Part shown: positions 26,938 through 35,883 of the stretch, in pieces
Position numbering within the stretch: position 1 is the first letter of the stretch
Layout of the letters: the number at the start of each line of letters is the position of its first letter
DNA from: CAVTND01 sp963735955
GTDB lineage: Bacteria > Pseudomonadota > Gammaproteobacteria > Burkholderiales > Burkholderiaceae_F
Direction: 5' to 3'
Assembly (NCBI GenBank): GCA_963735955.1
Contig: CAVTND010000002.1
Span: 124,001-188,000, forward strand
DNA length: 64,000 nt
The notes under the pieces: generated by a model
What the model was told of the DNA's origin: nothing
Databases searched by the model: none
The model's input: only the letters and a program-made list of their open reading frames with translations
Made by a program: the position numbers and the translations under genes

Positions 26938-27753
26938 GACCGCGCCACGCCGTCGCTGGCGGGCCGGCTCTGCTATCACTGGCTGCCGTTGCGGCGCGAC
27001 GTGGTGCTTGCCAATCTGCGCCGCGTGTTCAGTGAAGGCGTCGATGACGACGGAGATCAAGCGCCTGGCCCAGGCCCACTACGGCCACCTGCTGTCGCCA
27101 ATGCCGCCGAGGTCATTCGCATGCGCTTCGTTTCGCCGGCTCGGCGCGCGAGCATGGTCAGGGTGGAAAACGTCGACGTCTTCACCGAAGCACTGACGCA
27201 GCGCAAGGGTGTGATCGTGCTGACCGGCCACTTCGGCAGTTGGGAGGTCTCGACCGTGGCGGGCCTGAACCAGTATCCCGAAGTACGCGGCCAGATCTAC
27301 TTCGTGCGCCGGCCGCTGAAGTCGCGCTGGGCCGACGCCTGGGTCACACGGCGCTTCACGCGCGCCGGCTTCGGCGTGCTGCCCAAACGCGGCGGACTCG
27401 ATGCGATCCTCGAAGTTCTGGAGCGCGGGCACACCGTGGTGTTTCCATTCGATCAGCATGCGGGCGGGCGCGATGCGATCAAGGTCGATTTCTTCGGCCA
27501 TCCGGCCGGCACGATGCGCAGCCTGGCGGTGCTGGCACTTTCTACCGGCGCCACCGTGCTGCCGGCAGCCAGCTGGCGCGAGGCTGACGGTCATCATGTG
27601 CTGCGCTTCGAGCCTCCCCTGCCCCTGCTTGACGACGAAGACACCAACGAAGCGATCCGGCTCAATACGCGCGCCTACAACCGGGCGCTGGAGCGACTGG
27701 TGCTGCGCCATCCCGAGCAATGGTTCTGGGTACACCGTCGGTGGAAGGACTGA
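26938..27753 (+). CDS. LpxL/HtrB-type lysophospholipid acyltransferase (frameshifted)
   Basis: Acyltransferase of the lipid A (Kdo2-lipid IVA) acyltransferase family, which moves an acyl chain from ACP to a glycolipid. Visible motifs: 'PLRRDVVLANLRRVF', the catalytic H-x4-E in 'LTGHFGSWEV', 'FVRRPLKS', 'GFGVLPKRGG', 'VVFPFDQHAGG' and the end 'HPEQWFWVHRRWKD' at TGA 27753. Two slips lie near 27050 and 27095, around 'EIKRLAQAHYGHLL'. The N-terminal membrane helix usual for LpxL is not visible: the domain starts about ten residues after AcpS in the same frame, so a fusion is possible. As the last gene of the locus it is the likely consumer of the special acyl chain. Confidence 0.75.
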   Translation, partial: DRATPSLAGRLCYHWLPLRRDVVLANLRRVFSEGVDDDGDQAPGPGPLRPPAVANAAEVIRMRFVSPARRASMVRVENVDVFTEALTQRKGVIVLTGHFGSWEVSTVAGLNQYPEVRGQIYFVRRPLKSRWADAWVTRRFTRAGFGVLPKRGGLDAILEVLERGHTVVFPFDQHAGGRDAIKVDFFGHPAGTMRSLAVLALSTGATVLPAASWREADGHHVLRFEPPLPLLDDEDTNEAIRLNTRAYNRALERLVLRHPEQWFWVHRRWKD

Positions 27754-27777
27754 GCACGTTCGCCAGGAACTCGCGCC

Positions 27778-27783
27778 TAGAAT
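27778..27783 (+). promoter_or_regulatory. TAGAAT -10-like box, 6 bp before ATG
   Basis: TAGAAT lies exactly 6 bp before the ATG at 27790. No good -35 hexamer at 17 bp is seen. If it is a -10 element, transcription would begin at or next to the start codon and give a leaderless mRNA. The same spacing occurs before tsaD. Confidence 0.35.
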
Positions 27784-27789
27784 CACTCC

Positions 27790-28275
27790 ATGCCAGACGC
27801 TACCGACATTCCGACCCTGCGCCGCCTGCTGCACGATTGCCGCCGCATCGCCGTCGTCGGCATTTCGGCCGAGTGGCATCGGCCCAGTTACTTTGTCGGC
27901 AAGTATCTGCTCGAGCACGGCTACTCGATGATTCCCGATCAATCCCAAGTACCCGGAAGTGCTGGGACAGCGCTGCTATCCGACGTGACCGCCGCGCGCG
28001 CGGCCGGCACGATCGACATGGTCGACTGTTTTCGCAAGGCCGAAGACATCGGGCCGCTCGCCGCCGAGGCGATCGCGGTCGGCGCGCGCTGCCTGTGGAT
28101 GCAACTGAGCGTCGTCAATGAAGCGGCCGCCGCCACCGCGCGCGCCGCCGGGCTCGATGTCGTGATGGATCGGTGCGTCAAGATCGAACACGGACGACTG
28201 TTCGGCGGGCTCAACTGGGCGGGTGTCAATACGCGTGTGATCTCGGCTCGCCGGCCGCAGCAACTTCCCTACTGA
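27790..28275 (+). CDS. CoA-binding domain protein, YccU/HcgN type (compensated frameshift)
   Basis: Small Rossmann-fold CoA-binding protein of 161 aa. It shows 'RRIAVVGISAEWHRPSYFVGKYLLEHGY' near the N-terminus, 'VGARCLWMQLSVVNEAAAA', 'VVMDRCVKIEH' and 'GGLNWAGVNTRVISARRP' at the end, all typical. Between about 27940 and 27985 the family sequence 'INPKYPEVLGQRCYP' is readable only in the next frame, so two compensating indels leave a local scrambled stretch without a stop. Function in the cell is not known; it lies between the lipid locus and metZ. Confidence 0.82.
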   Translation: MPDATDIPTLRRLLHDCRRIAVVGISAEWHRPSYFVGKYLLEHGYSMIPDQSQVPGSAGTALLSDVTAARAAGTIDMVDCFRKAEDIGPLAAEAIAVGARCLWMQLSVVNEAAAATARAAGLDVVMDRCVKIEHGRLFGGLNWAGVNTRVISARRPQQLPY

Positions 28276-28295
28276 GCAAGCACGAGGAGCCGACC

Positions 28296-29596
28296 TTGGC
28301 GGACCGTCGACTTCGGCATCGAAACCCTGTGTCTGCACGCGGGCCAGCTGCCCGACGCGGTGACCGGCAGCCGCGCGCAGCCGATCTACCAGACCACCAG
28401 TTACGTGTTCGACTCGGCCGACCACGCCGCGAGCCTCTTCAATCTGCAGACCTTCGGCAACGTCTATTCGCGCATCAGCAATCCGACGGTTGCAGTGTTC
28501 GAGGAGCGGGTCGCGGCGCTCGAGAACGGCCGCGCGGCGCTCGCGACCGCCAGCGGCATGGCCGCGCAGCTGACGGCAATCCTCGCGATCGTCCAGCCCG
28601 GCGATCACATCGTCGCCTCGGCGCTGCTGTACGGCGGCACCTACTCGCAGTTCGCGGTGACGCTGCCCAAGATGGGCATTGAGGCGACGCTGGTCGATCC
28701 CGACGATCCCGAGAATTTCCGCCGCGCGATCAGGCCGAACACACGGCTCATCTACGGCGAAACGCTCGGCAACCCCAAGATCAACGTGCTCGACATCGAG
28801 GCGGTCGCAGCCATCGCACACGAGGCGGACATCCCGCTGATGATCGACAACACGATGGCTTCGCCCTATCTATGCCGGCCCTTCGATTTCGGCGCCGATA
28901 TCGTCGTGCACTCGGCGACCAAGTACATGGGCGGCCACGGCACCACGATCGGCGGCGTGCTGGTCGAGAGCGGCAAGTTCGACTGGGGCAATGGCAAGTT
29001 TCCTGACATGGTGGCGCCGTCGAAGAGCTATCACGGCGTCAGAGTTCTGGGAAACCTTCGGCGATTTCGCCTACACGATGAAGGCGCGCTTCGAGGTGCT
29101 GCGAGTGCACGGATCTTCATTGGCGCCGATCTCCGCGTGGATGCTGCTGCAGGGGCTGGAGACCCTGCATGTCCGCATGGAGCGCCATGTGCAGAACGCG
29201 CGGCGTGTCGCCGAGTTTCTCGAGAGCCATCCGCGCGTCGCGTGGGTCAACTGGCCGGGCCTTGCATCCAGCCCGTACTACGAGCTGGCGAAGAAGTACC
29301 TGCGAGCGGTCGACGGCGAGCCCGGGGCGTCGAGCGTGATGACCTTCGGCATCAAGGGTGGATCCGCCGCCGGCGTGAAGTTCATCGACGCACTGCAGTT
29401 CGTTTCTCACCTCGCCAACATCGGCGACGCCAAGTCGCTCGTGATCCACCCGGCCTCGACCACGCATCGGCAACTGTCCGAAGACGAACAGCGCGCGGCC
29501 GGTGTATTGCCCGAGATGGTCCGGCTGTCGATCGGAATCGAGTCGATCGACGACATCCTTTGGGATCTCGAGCAGGCGCTGGAGAAGAGCATTTAA
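28296..29596 (+). CDS. metZ: O-succinylhomoserine sulfhydrylase (frameshifted)
   Basis: PLP enzyme that makes homocysteine from O-succinylhomoserine and sulfide. A TTG at 28296 with CGAGGAG upstream is the likely start; one extra base right after it separates it from 'VDFGIETLCLHAGQ'. Motifs: 'YQTTSYVF', 'YSRISNPT', 'ASGMAAQ', 'LIYGETLGNP', 'IDNTMASPYLCRP' and the PLP Lys in 'SATKYMGGHGTTIGG'. A second slip near 29040 separates 'APSKSYHGV' from 'FGDFAYTMKARFEVLR'. It ends 'LWDLEQALEKSI' at TAA 29596. The length and the KS/GG motifs fit MetZ better than cystathionine gamma-synthase. Confidence 0.88.
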
Positions 29597-29734
29597 GGGA
29601 TCACGGCGCGTTGAGAAGCGAGGCCGAGCGCGAGTTCATCGCTGCGATCGATCGTCAGGTAGCGACGTCATCCAGCGGATGCGCAGTTATCGGCGACGCA
29701 CGCAAGCAATGACCGACCGGAAGGGGCAATGTGG

Positions 29735-31088
29735 TCACCGAACAGAATTCTTGTAGATCTTCCCGTCTTTCATGATGACTACGAAAGTTCTTCGCCGGAT
29801 CCTCGATCAGCTTGATGTTCGCGATCGGATCGCCGTCGACGAGCAGCAGATCGGCGAGCGCGCCTTCCTCGACGACGCCGAGCTTGCCGGGATACGGATT
29901 TCGTTTCCCCGACAGCGCCAGCAGTTGGGCGTTCGTTCCCGTGGCCATCGCCAGAGTTTCGGCGGGGGTGTACCACTGAACCAGTTTGGTCAGTAGCTCC
30001 CCGTGACGCGGGGCAAGCTGGGGCGAGAACAGGATGTCGGTGCCCCACGCCGTCTTGATCTTGTACTTCTTCGCCAGCCTGAACGTTGCGTCCGTACCGG
30101 CGAACACCTCCATCGCCTTTTCTCGCTCGAACGAACCGGGCGGAAACGCGTCGGCCAGCTCGTCAGGGAACGCCTGCATGCTCAACCAGATGCCCTTCTC
30201 GGCCATCAGTCTGGCGGTCGGTTCGTCCATCAAGTGGCCGTGTTCGATGCACTTGACGCCGGCGGCGATCGCGCGCTGGATCGATTCGGAGGTGTATGCG
30301 TGCACGGTGACGTAGGTGCCCCAGTTCCCGGCGGCCTCAACGGCGGCGCGCAGCTCGGCCTCGGTGAAGGTCGATGCGTCGAGCGGGCTGTGCGGCGATG
30401 CCACGCCTCCGCCGGCCGTCAGCTTGATCTGCGAAGCACCCTGCATCAGCTGCTCGCGCACGCGCACGCGGACTTCATCGGGGCTGTCAGCGATCATGGC
30501 GGCGCCGAGCAGCTCTCCGCGACTCTGCGGACTGCCGAGCACGCGCGGTACTTCGAACGGCTGACGAAAGTCGCCGTGACCGCTGGTGATGGTGATGATC
30601 GCGCCGGACGGGAAGATGCGCGGCCCGGCGATGGTGCCCTCGTCGATGGCGCGTTTGAGCCCGAACGCTGGCCCGCCCACGTCGCGAACGGTGGTGAACC
30701 CGCGCATCAGCGTGTCCGTAGCCTCCGCGCCTGCGACCAGATTGAGGTGTCCGACGTCCCCCATCAGCAGCGCTGCGGGCGTCGGCCGCACCATCATCGT
30801 GTGCCAGTGGTTGTCGATCAGGCCGGGCATCAGCGTGCGTCCATCGCCCCGGATTCGCTGCACGTTCATGTTGGGCGGATCGGCGATGGGCGCGCTGGAG
30901 ATCGCCTTGATGACGTTGCCCACCGTAAGAACGTTTGACGGGCCTGACAGCCGGTCGGTGGTGCCATTGAAGATTCGGACATTCTCGAAGATCACCCCGG
31001 AAGGTCGTTCTTGCGCTGCGACGACAGGCGCCAAGAAGGAGCCCATGATCAAGACGGCGTTCACTAGGCATTCACGCATGCGATGCAT
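29735..31088 (-). CDS. Exported imidazolonepropionase-like amidohydrolase (frameshift near 3' end)
   Basis: Metal-dependent amidohydrolase with a signal peptide. I chose the ATG at 31088 (MHRMRECLVN) because GAAGGAAG lies 6 bp upstream and a signal sequence ending 'VVAAQ' follows; the frame opens earlier at 31124. Metal and catalytic motifs: 'GLIDNHWHT' (HxH), 'IKLTAGGG' (candidate carboxylated Lys), 'VTVHAY', 'CIEHGH' and 'WGTDI' (Asp). The family C-terminus 'FVVIMKDGKIYKNS' appears after a one-base slip near 29787 and stops at 29735; without correction the frame runs to 29655. Relatives hydrolyse cyclic amides or Xaa-Pro peptides. It is last in the liv-type run and might act on the imported compound. 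Confidence 0.8.
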
Positions 31089-31226
31089 CGGGCTTCCTTC
31101 ATCCATTGCAATCGAATAGCTCATTTGCCAGGCGGACGCACGTGTTCGAATGAATCCCGTGAACCGTAGGTCAGCTAATACAAGCCGGCGCGGCTGCAGC
31201 GCTTAGCGGCAATTGTGAAGACTTGC

Positions 31227-31330
31227 TCAGAAGCGTAAGTTGAAGCTCGCGCCGAGGAGGGGCGCGGGGTCGAAGTTATCGACGCGCAGCATGTTGTCGC
31301 TAGAGTCGTATACGTGTAGCTCTCCCGCGG
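31227..31330 (-). other. Possible outer-membrane protein C-terminal fragment
   Basis: The 341 bp between the amidohydrolase and the BKACE gene have no full gene. One minus-strand frame ends 'LRVDNFDPAPLLGASFNLRF' with a stop at 31227. The alternating hydrophobic pattern with a terminal Phe is like the last strand of an outer-membrane beta barrel, for example a TonB-dependent receptor. No upstream barrel is present, so it is at most a relic left by a deletion. Similarity is judged by eye only. Confidence 0.25.
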
Positions 31331-31429
31331 CGACAACGCCTTGATGATATCCGGAAAATTTTAATCGCATCGCACGCAGACTGGGAGCAGCCGAAGTGCA
31401 AACTCGCGTGATATCCGGGCGACGCGCTC

Positions 31430-32362
31430 TCAGAATCCGACTGCCGCCTTGCCCTTCAGCGCCAGGATCCGACGCGCCTCGTCGGGAGTCGCGACTTCGA
31501 GACCCAAGCCCTCGATGATCTGCCGCACCGCGCGAACCTGTGCGGCATTTGATTCGGCAAACTTGCCGGGCCCGAGCCACAGGCTGTCTTCGAGCCCGAC
31601 ACGAACATTGCCGCCCATGGCGGCGGACATGGCGGCAATCGGCAACTGGTTGCGGCCGGCGCCGAGCACGCTCCAGAGATACTGGTCACCGAACAGGCGA
31701 TCGGCCGTGCGCTTCATGTGAGCGACGTCGTCCGGATGCGGTCCGATGCCGCCGAGGATGCCGAACACGCTTTGTATGAACAGCGGTGCCTTGACGATGC
31801 CGCGGTCGAAGAAGTGCTTGGCCGTATACAGATGGCCGATGTCGTAGCACTCGATCTCGAAGCGCGTTGCGTTGTCGGCGCACGAGGTGAGGATGTAGTC
31901 GATGTCCTTGAAGGTGTTCCTGAACACGCGGTCATAGGAGCCTTCCAGGTACGGCCGCTCCCAGTCGAACTTGAACTCCTTGAAGCGATCGAGCATCGGA
32001 TAAAGCCCGAAGTTCATCGAGCCCATGTTGAGCGATGCAACCTCGGGCTTGAGCTGCAGCGCTGGCTGCAGGCGCTCTTCGACCAGCATGGTCGGCGCGC
32101 CTCCGGTGGTGAAGTTGATCACCACGTCGCTGCGGCGCGCGATGGCGGGCGCGAACTGAAGGAAGAGCTTCGGGTCCTGCGTCGGCCGCCCGTCGACCGG
32201 ATCGCGCGCGTGCAGATGGACGATTGCGGCGCCCGCTTCGGCGGCCGCAACTGCAGCGTCCTCGATTTCCTTCGGCGTGACCGGCAGATACCGCGACATC
32301 GAAGGCGTATGGATCGCGCCGGTGACGGCGCAGGTGATGATGACTTTTCGCTTGGCGGCCAT
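31430..32362 (-). CDS. Beta-keto acid cleavage enzyme (BKACE, DUF849)
   Basis: Zn-dependent enzyme that cleaves a beta-keto acid with acetyl-CoA to give acetoacetate and a new acyl-CoA; the founding member is 3-keto-5-aminohexanoate cleavage enzyme. 310 aa starting MAAKRKVIITCAVTGAIHTPSMS. The zinc motif 'VHLHARDP' follows 'AGAAIVHL', and 'INFTTGG', 'NMGSMNFG', 'FGILGGIG' and 'VRVGLEDS' are standard. The neighbouring dehydrogenase would supply the beta-keto acid from a beta-hydroxy acid, as in the carnitine pathway of Pseudomonas (CdhA then CdhC). Which acid is used here cannot be read from sequence. Confidence 0.9.
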   Translation of the reverse strand: MAAKRKVIITCAVTGAIHTPSMSRYLPVTPKEIEDAAVAAAEAGAAIVHLHARDPVDGRPTQDPKLFLQFAPAIARRSDVVINFTTGGAPTMLVEERLQPALQLKPEVASLNMGSMNFGLYPMLDRFKEFKFDWERPYLEGSYDRVFRNTFKDIDYILTSCADNATRFEIECYDIGHLYTAKHFFDRGIVKAPLFIQSVFGILGGIGPHPDDVAHMKRTADRLFGDQYLWSVLGAGRNQLPIAAMSAAMGGNVRVGLEDSLWLGPGKFAESNAAQVRAVRQIIEGLGLEVATPDEARRILALKGKAAVGF

Positions 32363-32374
32363 GAGATTCCTCGA

Positions 32375-33361
32375 TCAATGGTTTTCTGTCTTGTCGCTGT
32401 CGATCCTGTCGCGATCCATCCTGTCGTTACTCAACTTGTGCTTGCGCAAGGCAAGCAGGCGTCGGTCGCGCCATTGCATCAGTCGTTCGCGCTCAGCGGG
32501 CGGCACGGGTTGACCGAGTGCCGCGACAACTCGCTCGGCGCTCTCCCCTTCCCACACGCTCGGTGCGGGCGGGTCAGCGGCCAGCCGCCGATAGAACCCG
32601 CTGTAACGTGCGCAGTAGTCGGCCACGCCGCCGGATGCGTTCAGTTCGATCGTCGCGAACGGTCCCATGAACGACCAGCGCAGTCCGAGCCCGTCGCGCA
32701 CGGTCTTGTCGAGATCGTTCGGTGAAATCACGCCGTCGGCCACCAGTCGCATCGCCTCGGACAGCAACGCACCCTGCAGGCGATTTAGAACGAAGCCATC
32801 GATCTCACGACGAATGCGCACCGGCACCTGTCGCACCGAAGCCATGACCTCGGTGGCGCGGGCGAGCGTCGCTTCGCTCGTCCACGGCGCGCCGCACAGT
32901 TCGACGACCGGCACCAGGTGCGGCGGATTGACCGGGTGTGCGACCAGGCAGCGCGCACGACCGGCGAGTTCCGCCGTGAAGTGCGAGGCGACGATCGCCG
33001 ACGTGCTGCTCGCCAGAATCGCGCCCGCGGGCGTCAGGCGATCGAGCTCGGCGAACACGGTGCGCTTGATTTCGACCTCTTCCGGCAGGTTCTCCTGTAC
33101 CCACGCCACGCCCGACACAGCATCAGCCAGGCTGGCGCTGATCTGCACACGCGCGAGCGCCGCCTTGGCGTCGTCGGCAAGTCCCGCCCGCTGCTGCTGC
33201 TCAAGCGACAGCGCGATCAGATCGCGTGCCGCCGCCAGTTGAGAGGGCGCGGAGTCCGTGACCCGCACATTCCATCCGGCGCGCGCGAACACCATCGCCC
33301 ACGCGCGACCGATCAGACCGGCACCAACGATGGCGGCCGATTTTTCCTGCACTACATCCAC
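32375..33361 (-). CDS. 3-hydroxyacyl-CoA dehydrogenase family enzyme (carnitine dehydrogenase/CRYL1-like)
   Basis: NAD-dependent beta-hydroxy acid dehydrogenase of 328 aa. N-terminal Rossmann domain with 'IVGAGLIGRAWA', then 'STSAI', 'AHPVNPPHLVPVVELCGAP' with the catalytic His, and 'EIDGFVLNRLQGALLSEA' leading to the C-terminal helical domain. The single N- and C-domain layout and size fit lambda-crystallin/L-gulonate or carnitine 3-dehydrogenases better than FadB. It overlaps the end of the transporter gene and is followed 12 bp later by BKACE, so oxidation and cleavage are coupled. The C-terminal tail is unusually Asp/Arg-rich. Confidence 0.85.
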   Translation of the reverse strand: MDVVQEKSAAIVGAGLIGRAWAMVFARAGWNVRVTDSAPSQLAAARDLIALSLEQQQRAGLADDAKAALARVQISASLADAVSGVAWVQENLPEEVEIKRTVFAELDRLTPAGAILASSTSAIVASHFTAELAGRARCLVAHPVNPPHLVPVVELCGAPWTSEATLARATEVMASVRQVPVRIRREIDGFVLNRLQGALLSEAMRLVADGVISPNDLDKTVRDGLGLRWSFMGPFATIELNASGGVADYCARYSGFYRRLAADPPAPSVWEGESAERVVAALGQPVPPAERERLMQWRDRRLLALRKHKLSNDRMDRDRIDSDKTENH

Positions 33362-35880
33362 AGCACCTTCCTCCGCAGTTCAAGATCATCACGCAGCGCC
33401 GCCGCAGGGCCTTCGTGGACCACGCTGCCGCGTTCGAGTACGTAGGCACGATCGGCGAGCGTCAACACCAGATCGAGATTGTGTTCGACGATCACGATCG
33501 CGAGTTCACCCCGCAGCCGGTCAAAGGCTTCGAACAGTTCCTCGACCACCGTCGGCGCGAGCCCCTCGAACGGTTCGTCGAGCAGCAACACCCGCACATG
33601 GCCGGCCAGCGCGCGGGCAACGGCAACCATCTGCTGCTCGCCGCCTGAGAGATAGTCGGCCGGAGTGTCGATCCGCGCGGCGAGTTTCGGGAAGAACTCG
33701 AGGATCTTCTCGTCGGACCACGCAACACCCTCGCCCTCGCCGCGCTTCAGTCGTCCCAACGCCAGGTTGTCGCGCACGCTCATTCCGGCAAAGAGCGCGC
33801 GGCCCTGCGGCACATAGCCCACACCATCGCGCGCAATCTGCCAGGCCTCGCGACCGGCGAGCGCAGTGCCGGCCAGCGCGATCGAGCCGGCCGCCACCGG
33901 CACCGTGCCGATGATCGTCTTCAGCAGCGTCGACTTGCCAGCGCCATTGCGCCCGAGCAGCGCGACGATCTCACGCTCGTGCACGGCGAGCCTGGCCTGC
34001 TTGACGATGTGGCTCTTGCCATAGAAGGCATCGACTCGATCGAGCGCGAGCAACACCGGCGCGTCCGCACTGGTCGCGCTGCCGCGCGCTCGCGAAGTCA
34101 GCGCCTTGGTTCCGGAGCCGATATAGATCTCGCGCACGGCGCTGCTCTCACGCGCAGCGGCTGCATCGCCATCGAACAGCACGGCACCATCGTTCATGAC
34201 CGTTACGCGATCGGCGAGCGCAAAGACCCGGTCAATGTCGTGCTCGACCAACAACACCGGCACATCTGCCGAAATGCGCTTGATCAACTGACCCACACGT
34301 TCACGCTCGGCCGCGGCCAGACCGGCCAGCGGTTCATCGAGCAGCAATACGCGCGGCGCTGAAGACAGTGCAAGCCCCATGTCGAGCAGACGCTGGCCGC
34401 CGTACGACAGCGTGCCGGCCTCGGCGCGCTCGATGCCCGACAACCCCAGGAAGCGGATCAGCTCCGCGGTCTCGCGCATTACCGATTCCACGGCCTGCGT
34501 CGCCGTCCAACCGTTGAAACGTCCCGGATGCCGCGACTGGACCGCCAGTCGCAGGTTCTCCTGCACGTCGAGCGCGGGAAAGAGATTGGTGATCTGGAAC
34601 GAGCGCGCGAGCCCAGATGCCACGATTCGATACGGCGGCGCACCGGTGACGTCAACGCCCGCCAGCATGACCCGGCCCTTGTCCGGCAGGAACAGGCCCG
34701 AGATCAGATTAAAGAACGTCGTCTTGCCGGCGCCGTTCGGCCCGATCAACGCATGCAGAGAGCGCGCTGACACCTCGACAGTCGCATCGCGCAGCGCATG
34801 AATGCCGCCGAAGGACTTGGCCATCTCCCGCGCGGACAGCACGATCCCGCTGTCGGCCGCGCGTGGCTTGAGGAATGCCGGCAGTTGCACACCCTGCTCG
34901 ATCGCGCGTCCCGCCATCGCCGCGGCCTCGACCGTCTTCTTGCGCAGTGGTGCGGTCAGGCGTTGCCACACGCCAACCAGTCCGCTCGGCGAAAACACGA
35001 TGAAGCCGACAAACAGCAGCCCGAAGAACCAGAGCCACTGCGCCGTCCAGATCGACAGGTACTCGCGAAACAGGATGTAGAAAAGTGCGCCGAGTGCCGG
35101 CCCAAGGAGGCTGCGCATGCCACCGATGATCACCATCGCCAGCAGCTCACCGGAAAAGCTGACGGCTGTCGGATCGGCGGAGGCGAAACGATGATGAAAA
35201 GCGAACAGCACTCCGGCCAAGCCCGTCAGCACGGAGGACAGCACGAACGCCACCAGCTTGTAGCGAGGGGTGGAGTAGCCGATGAACTGCGCGCGCTGCT
35301 CGTTTTCGCGAATCGCGTTCAGCACGCTGCCGATCGGCGACTTGTGGAAGCGTGAGAGGCCGTAGACGACCGCCAGCCCGATGATGGCAACCAGGCCGTA
35401 GTACCACCAGCGATTCTCGAGATCCGCCCCCAGCCACGTGGTGCGCGTCAGGCCACCGAGACCGTTCTCACCGCCGGTAAACGCGGTCCAGCGAAACGTG
35501 ACCGAGTACACCAGTGCGGACAGCGCCAGCGTCAGCAGCGAGAAGTAGACGCCGCGCCGGCGCAGCACGAGGAAGCCGATGACGATCGAGGACACCACGA
35601 GGAAGACCAGCGCGAACAGCGTCGGCCACAGCATTGAACCGCGGAACCAGTGCAACTGCGTCAATGCGGCCGCGTACGCACCAAGACCGAACCACGCTCC
35701 ATGGCCGAACGACACGAGGCCGGTCTGTCCGACCAGAATGTTCAGTGCCATGCATGCGATCGCAAAGATCACCACATCGGTGGCGCTGGTCATTGTCAGA
35801 CCGCCGGCGAGCAGCGCGAATGGCAATATGGCCATCAACACTGCGGCAACGAGTACCGGTGAACGCCGCAAAGAGTCCAT
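33352..35880 (-). CDS. Liv-type ABC transporter: LivM-LivG-LivF triple fusion
   Basis: One 842-aa polypeptide holds three normally separate parts of a branched-chain amino acid type (HAAT) importer. Residues about 1-315 are a LivM permease with several membrane helices. About 345-600 is a LivG ATPase: Walker A GPNGAGKT 380-387, signature LSYGGQ 491-496, Walker B VLLLDEP 511-517. About 608-842 is a LivF ATPase: GRNGAGKS 643-650, LSGGEQ 744-749, VLLLDEP 764-770. The joins are open with no internal stop. It abuts livH (3 bp) and overlaps the dehydrogenase gene, so it belongs to the uptake and catabolism operon. Confidence 0.92.
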   Translation of the reverse strand: MDSLRRSPVLVAAVLMAILPFALLAGGLTMTSATDVVIFAIACMALNILVGQTGLVSFGHGAWFGLGAYAAALTQLHWFRGSMLWPTLFALVFLVVSSIVIGFLVLRRRGVYFSLLTLALSALVYSVTFRWTAFTGGENGLGGLTRTTWLGADLENRWWYYGLVAIIGLAVVYGLSRFHKSPIGSVLNAIRENEQRAQFIGYSTPRYKLVAFVLSSVLTGLAGVLFAFHHRFASADPTAVSFSGELLAMVIIGGMRSLLGPALGALFYILFREYLSIWTAQWLWFFGLLFVGFIVFSPSGLVGVWQRLTAPLRKKTVEAAAMAGRAIEQGVQLPAFLKPRAADSGIVLSAREMAKSFGGIHALRDATVEVSARSLHALIGPNGAGKTTFFNLISGLFLPDKGRVMLAGVDVTGAPPYRIVASGLARSFQITNLFPALDVQENLRLAVQSRHPGRFNGWTATQAVESVMRETAELIRFLGLSGIERAEAGTLSYGGQRLLDMGLALSSAPRVLLLDEPLAGLAAAERERVGQLIKRISADVPVLLVEHDIDRVFALADRVTVMNDGAVLFDGDAAAARESSAVREIYIGSGTKALTSRARGSATSADAPVLLALDRVDAFYGKSHIVKQARLAVHEREIVALLGRNGAGKSTLLKTIIGTVPVAAGSIALAGTALAGREAWQIARDGVGYVPQGRALFAGMSVRDNLALGRLKRGEGEGVAWSDEKILEFFPKLAARIDTPADYLSGGEQQMVAVARALAGHVRVLLLDEPFEGLAPTVVEELFEAFDRLRGELAIVIVEHNLDLVLTLADRAYVLERGSVVHEGPAAALRDDLELRRKVLWM

Positions 35881-35883
35881 CGC

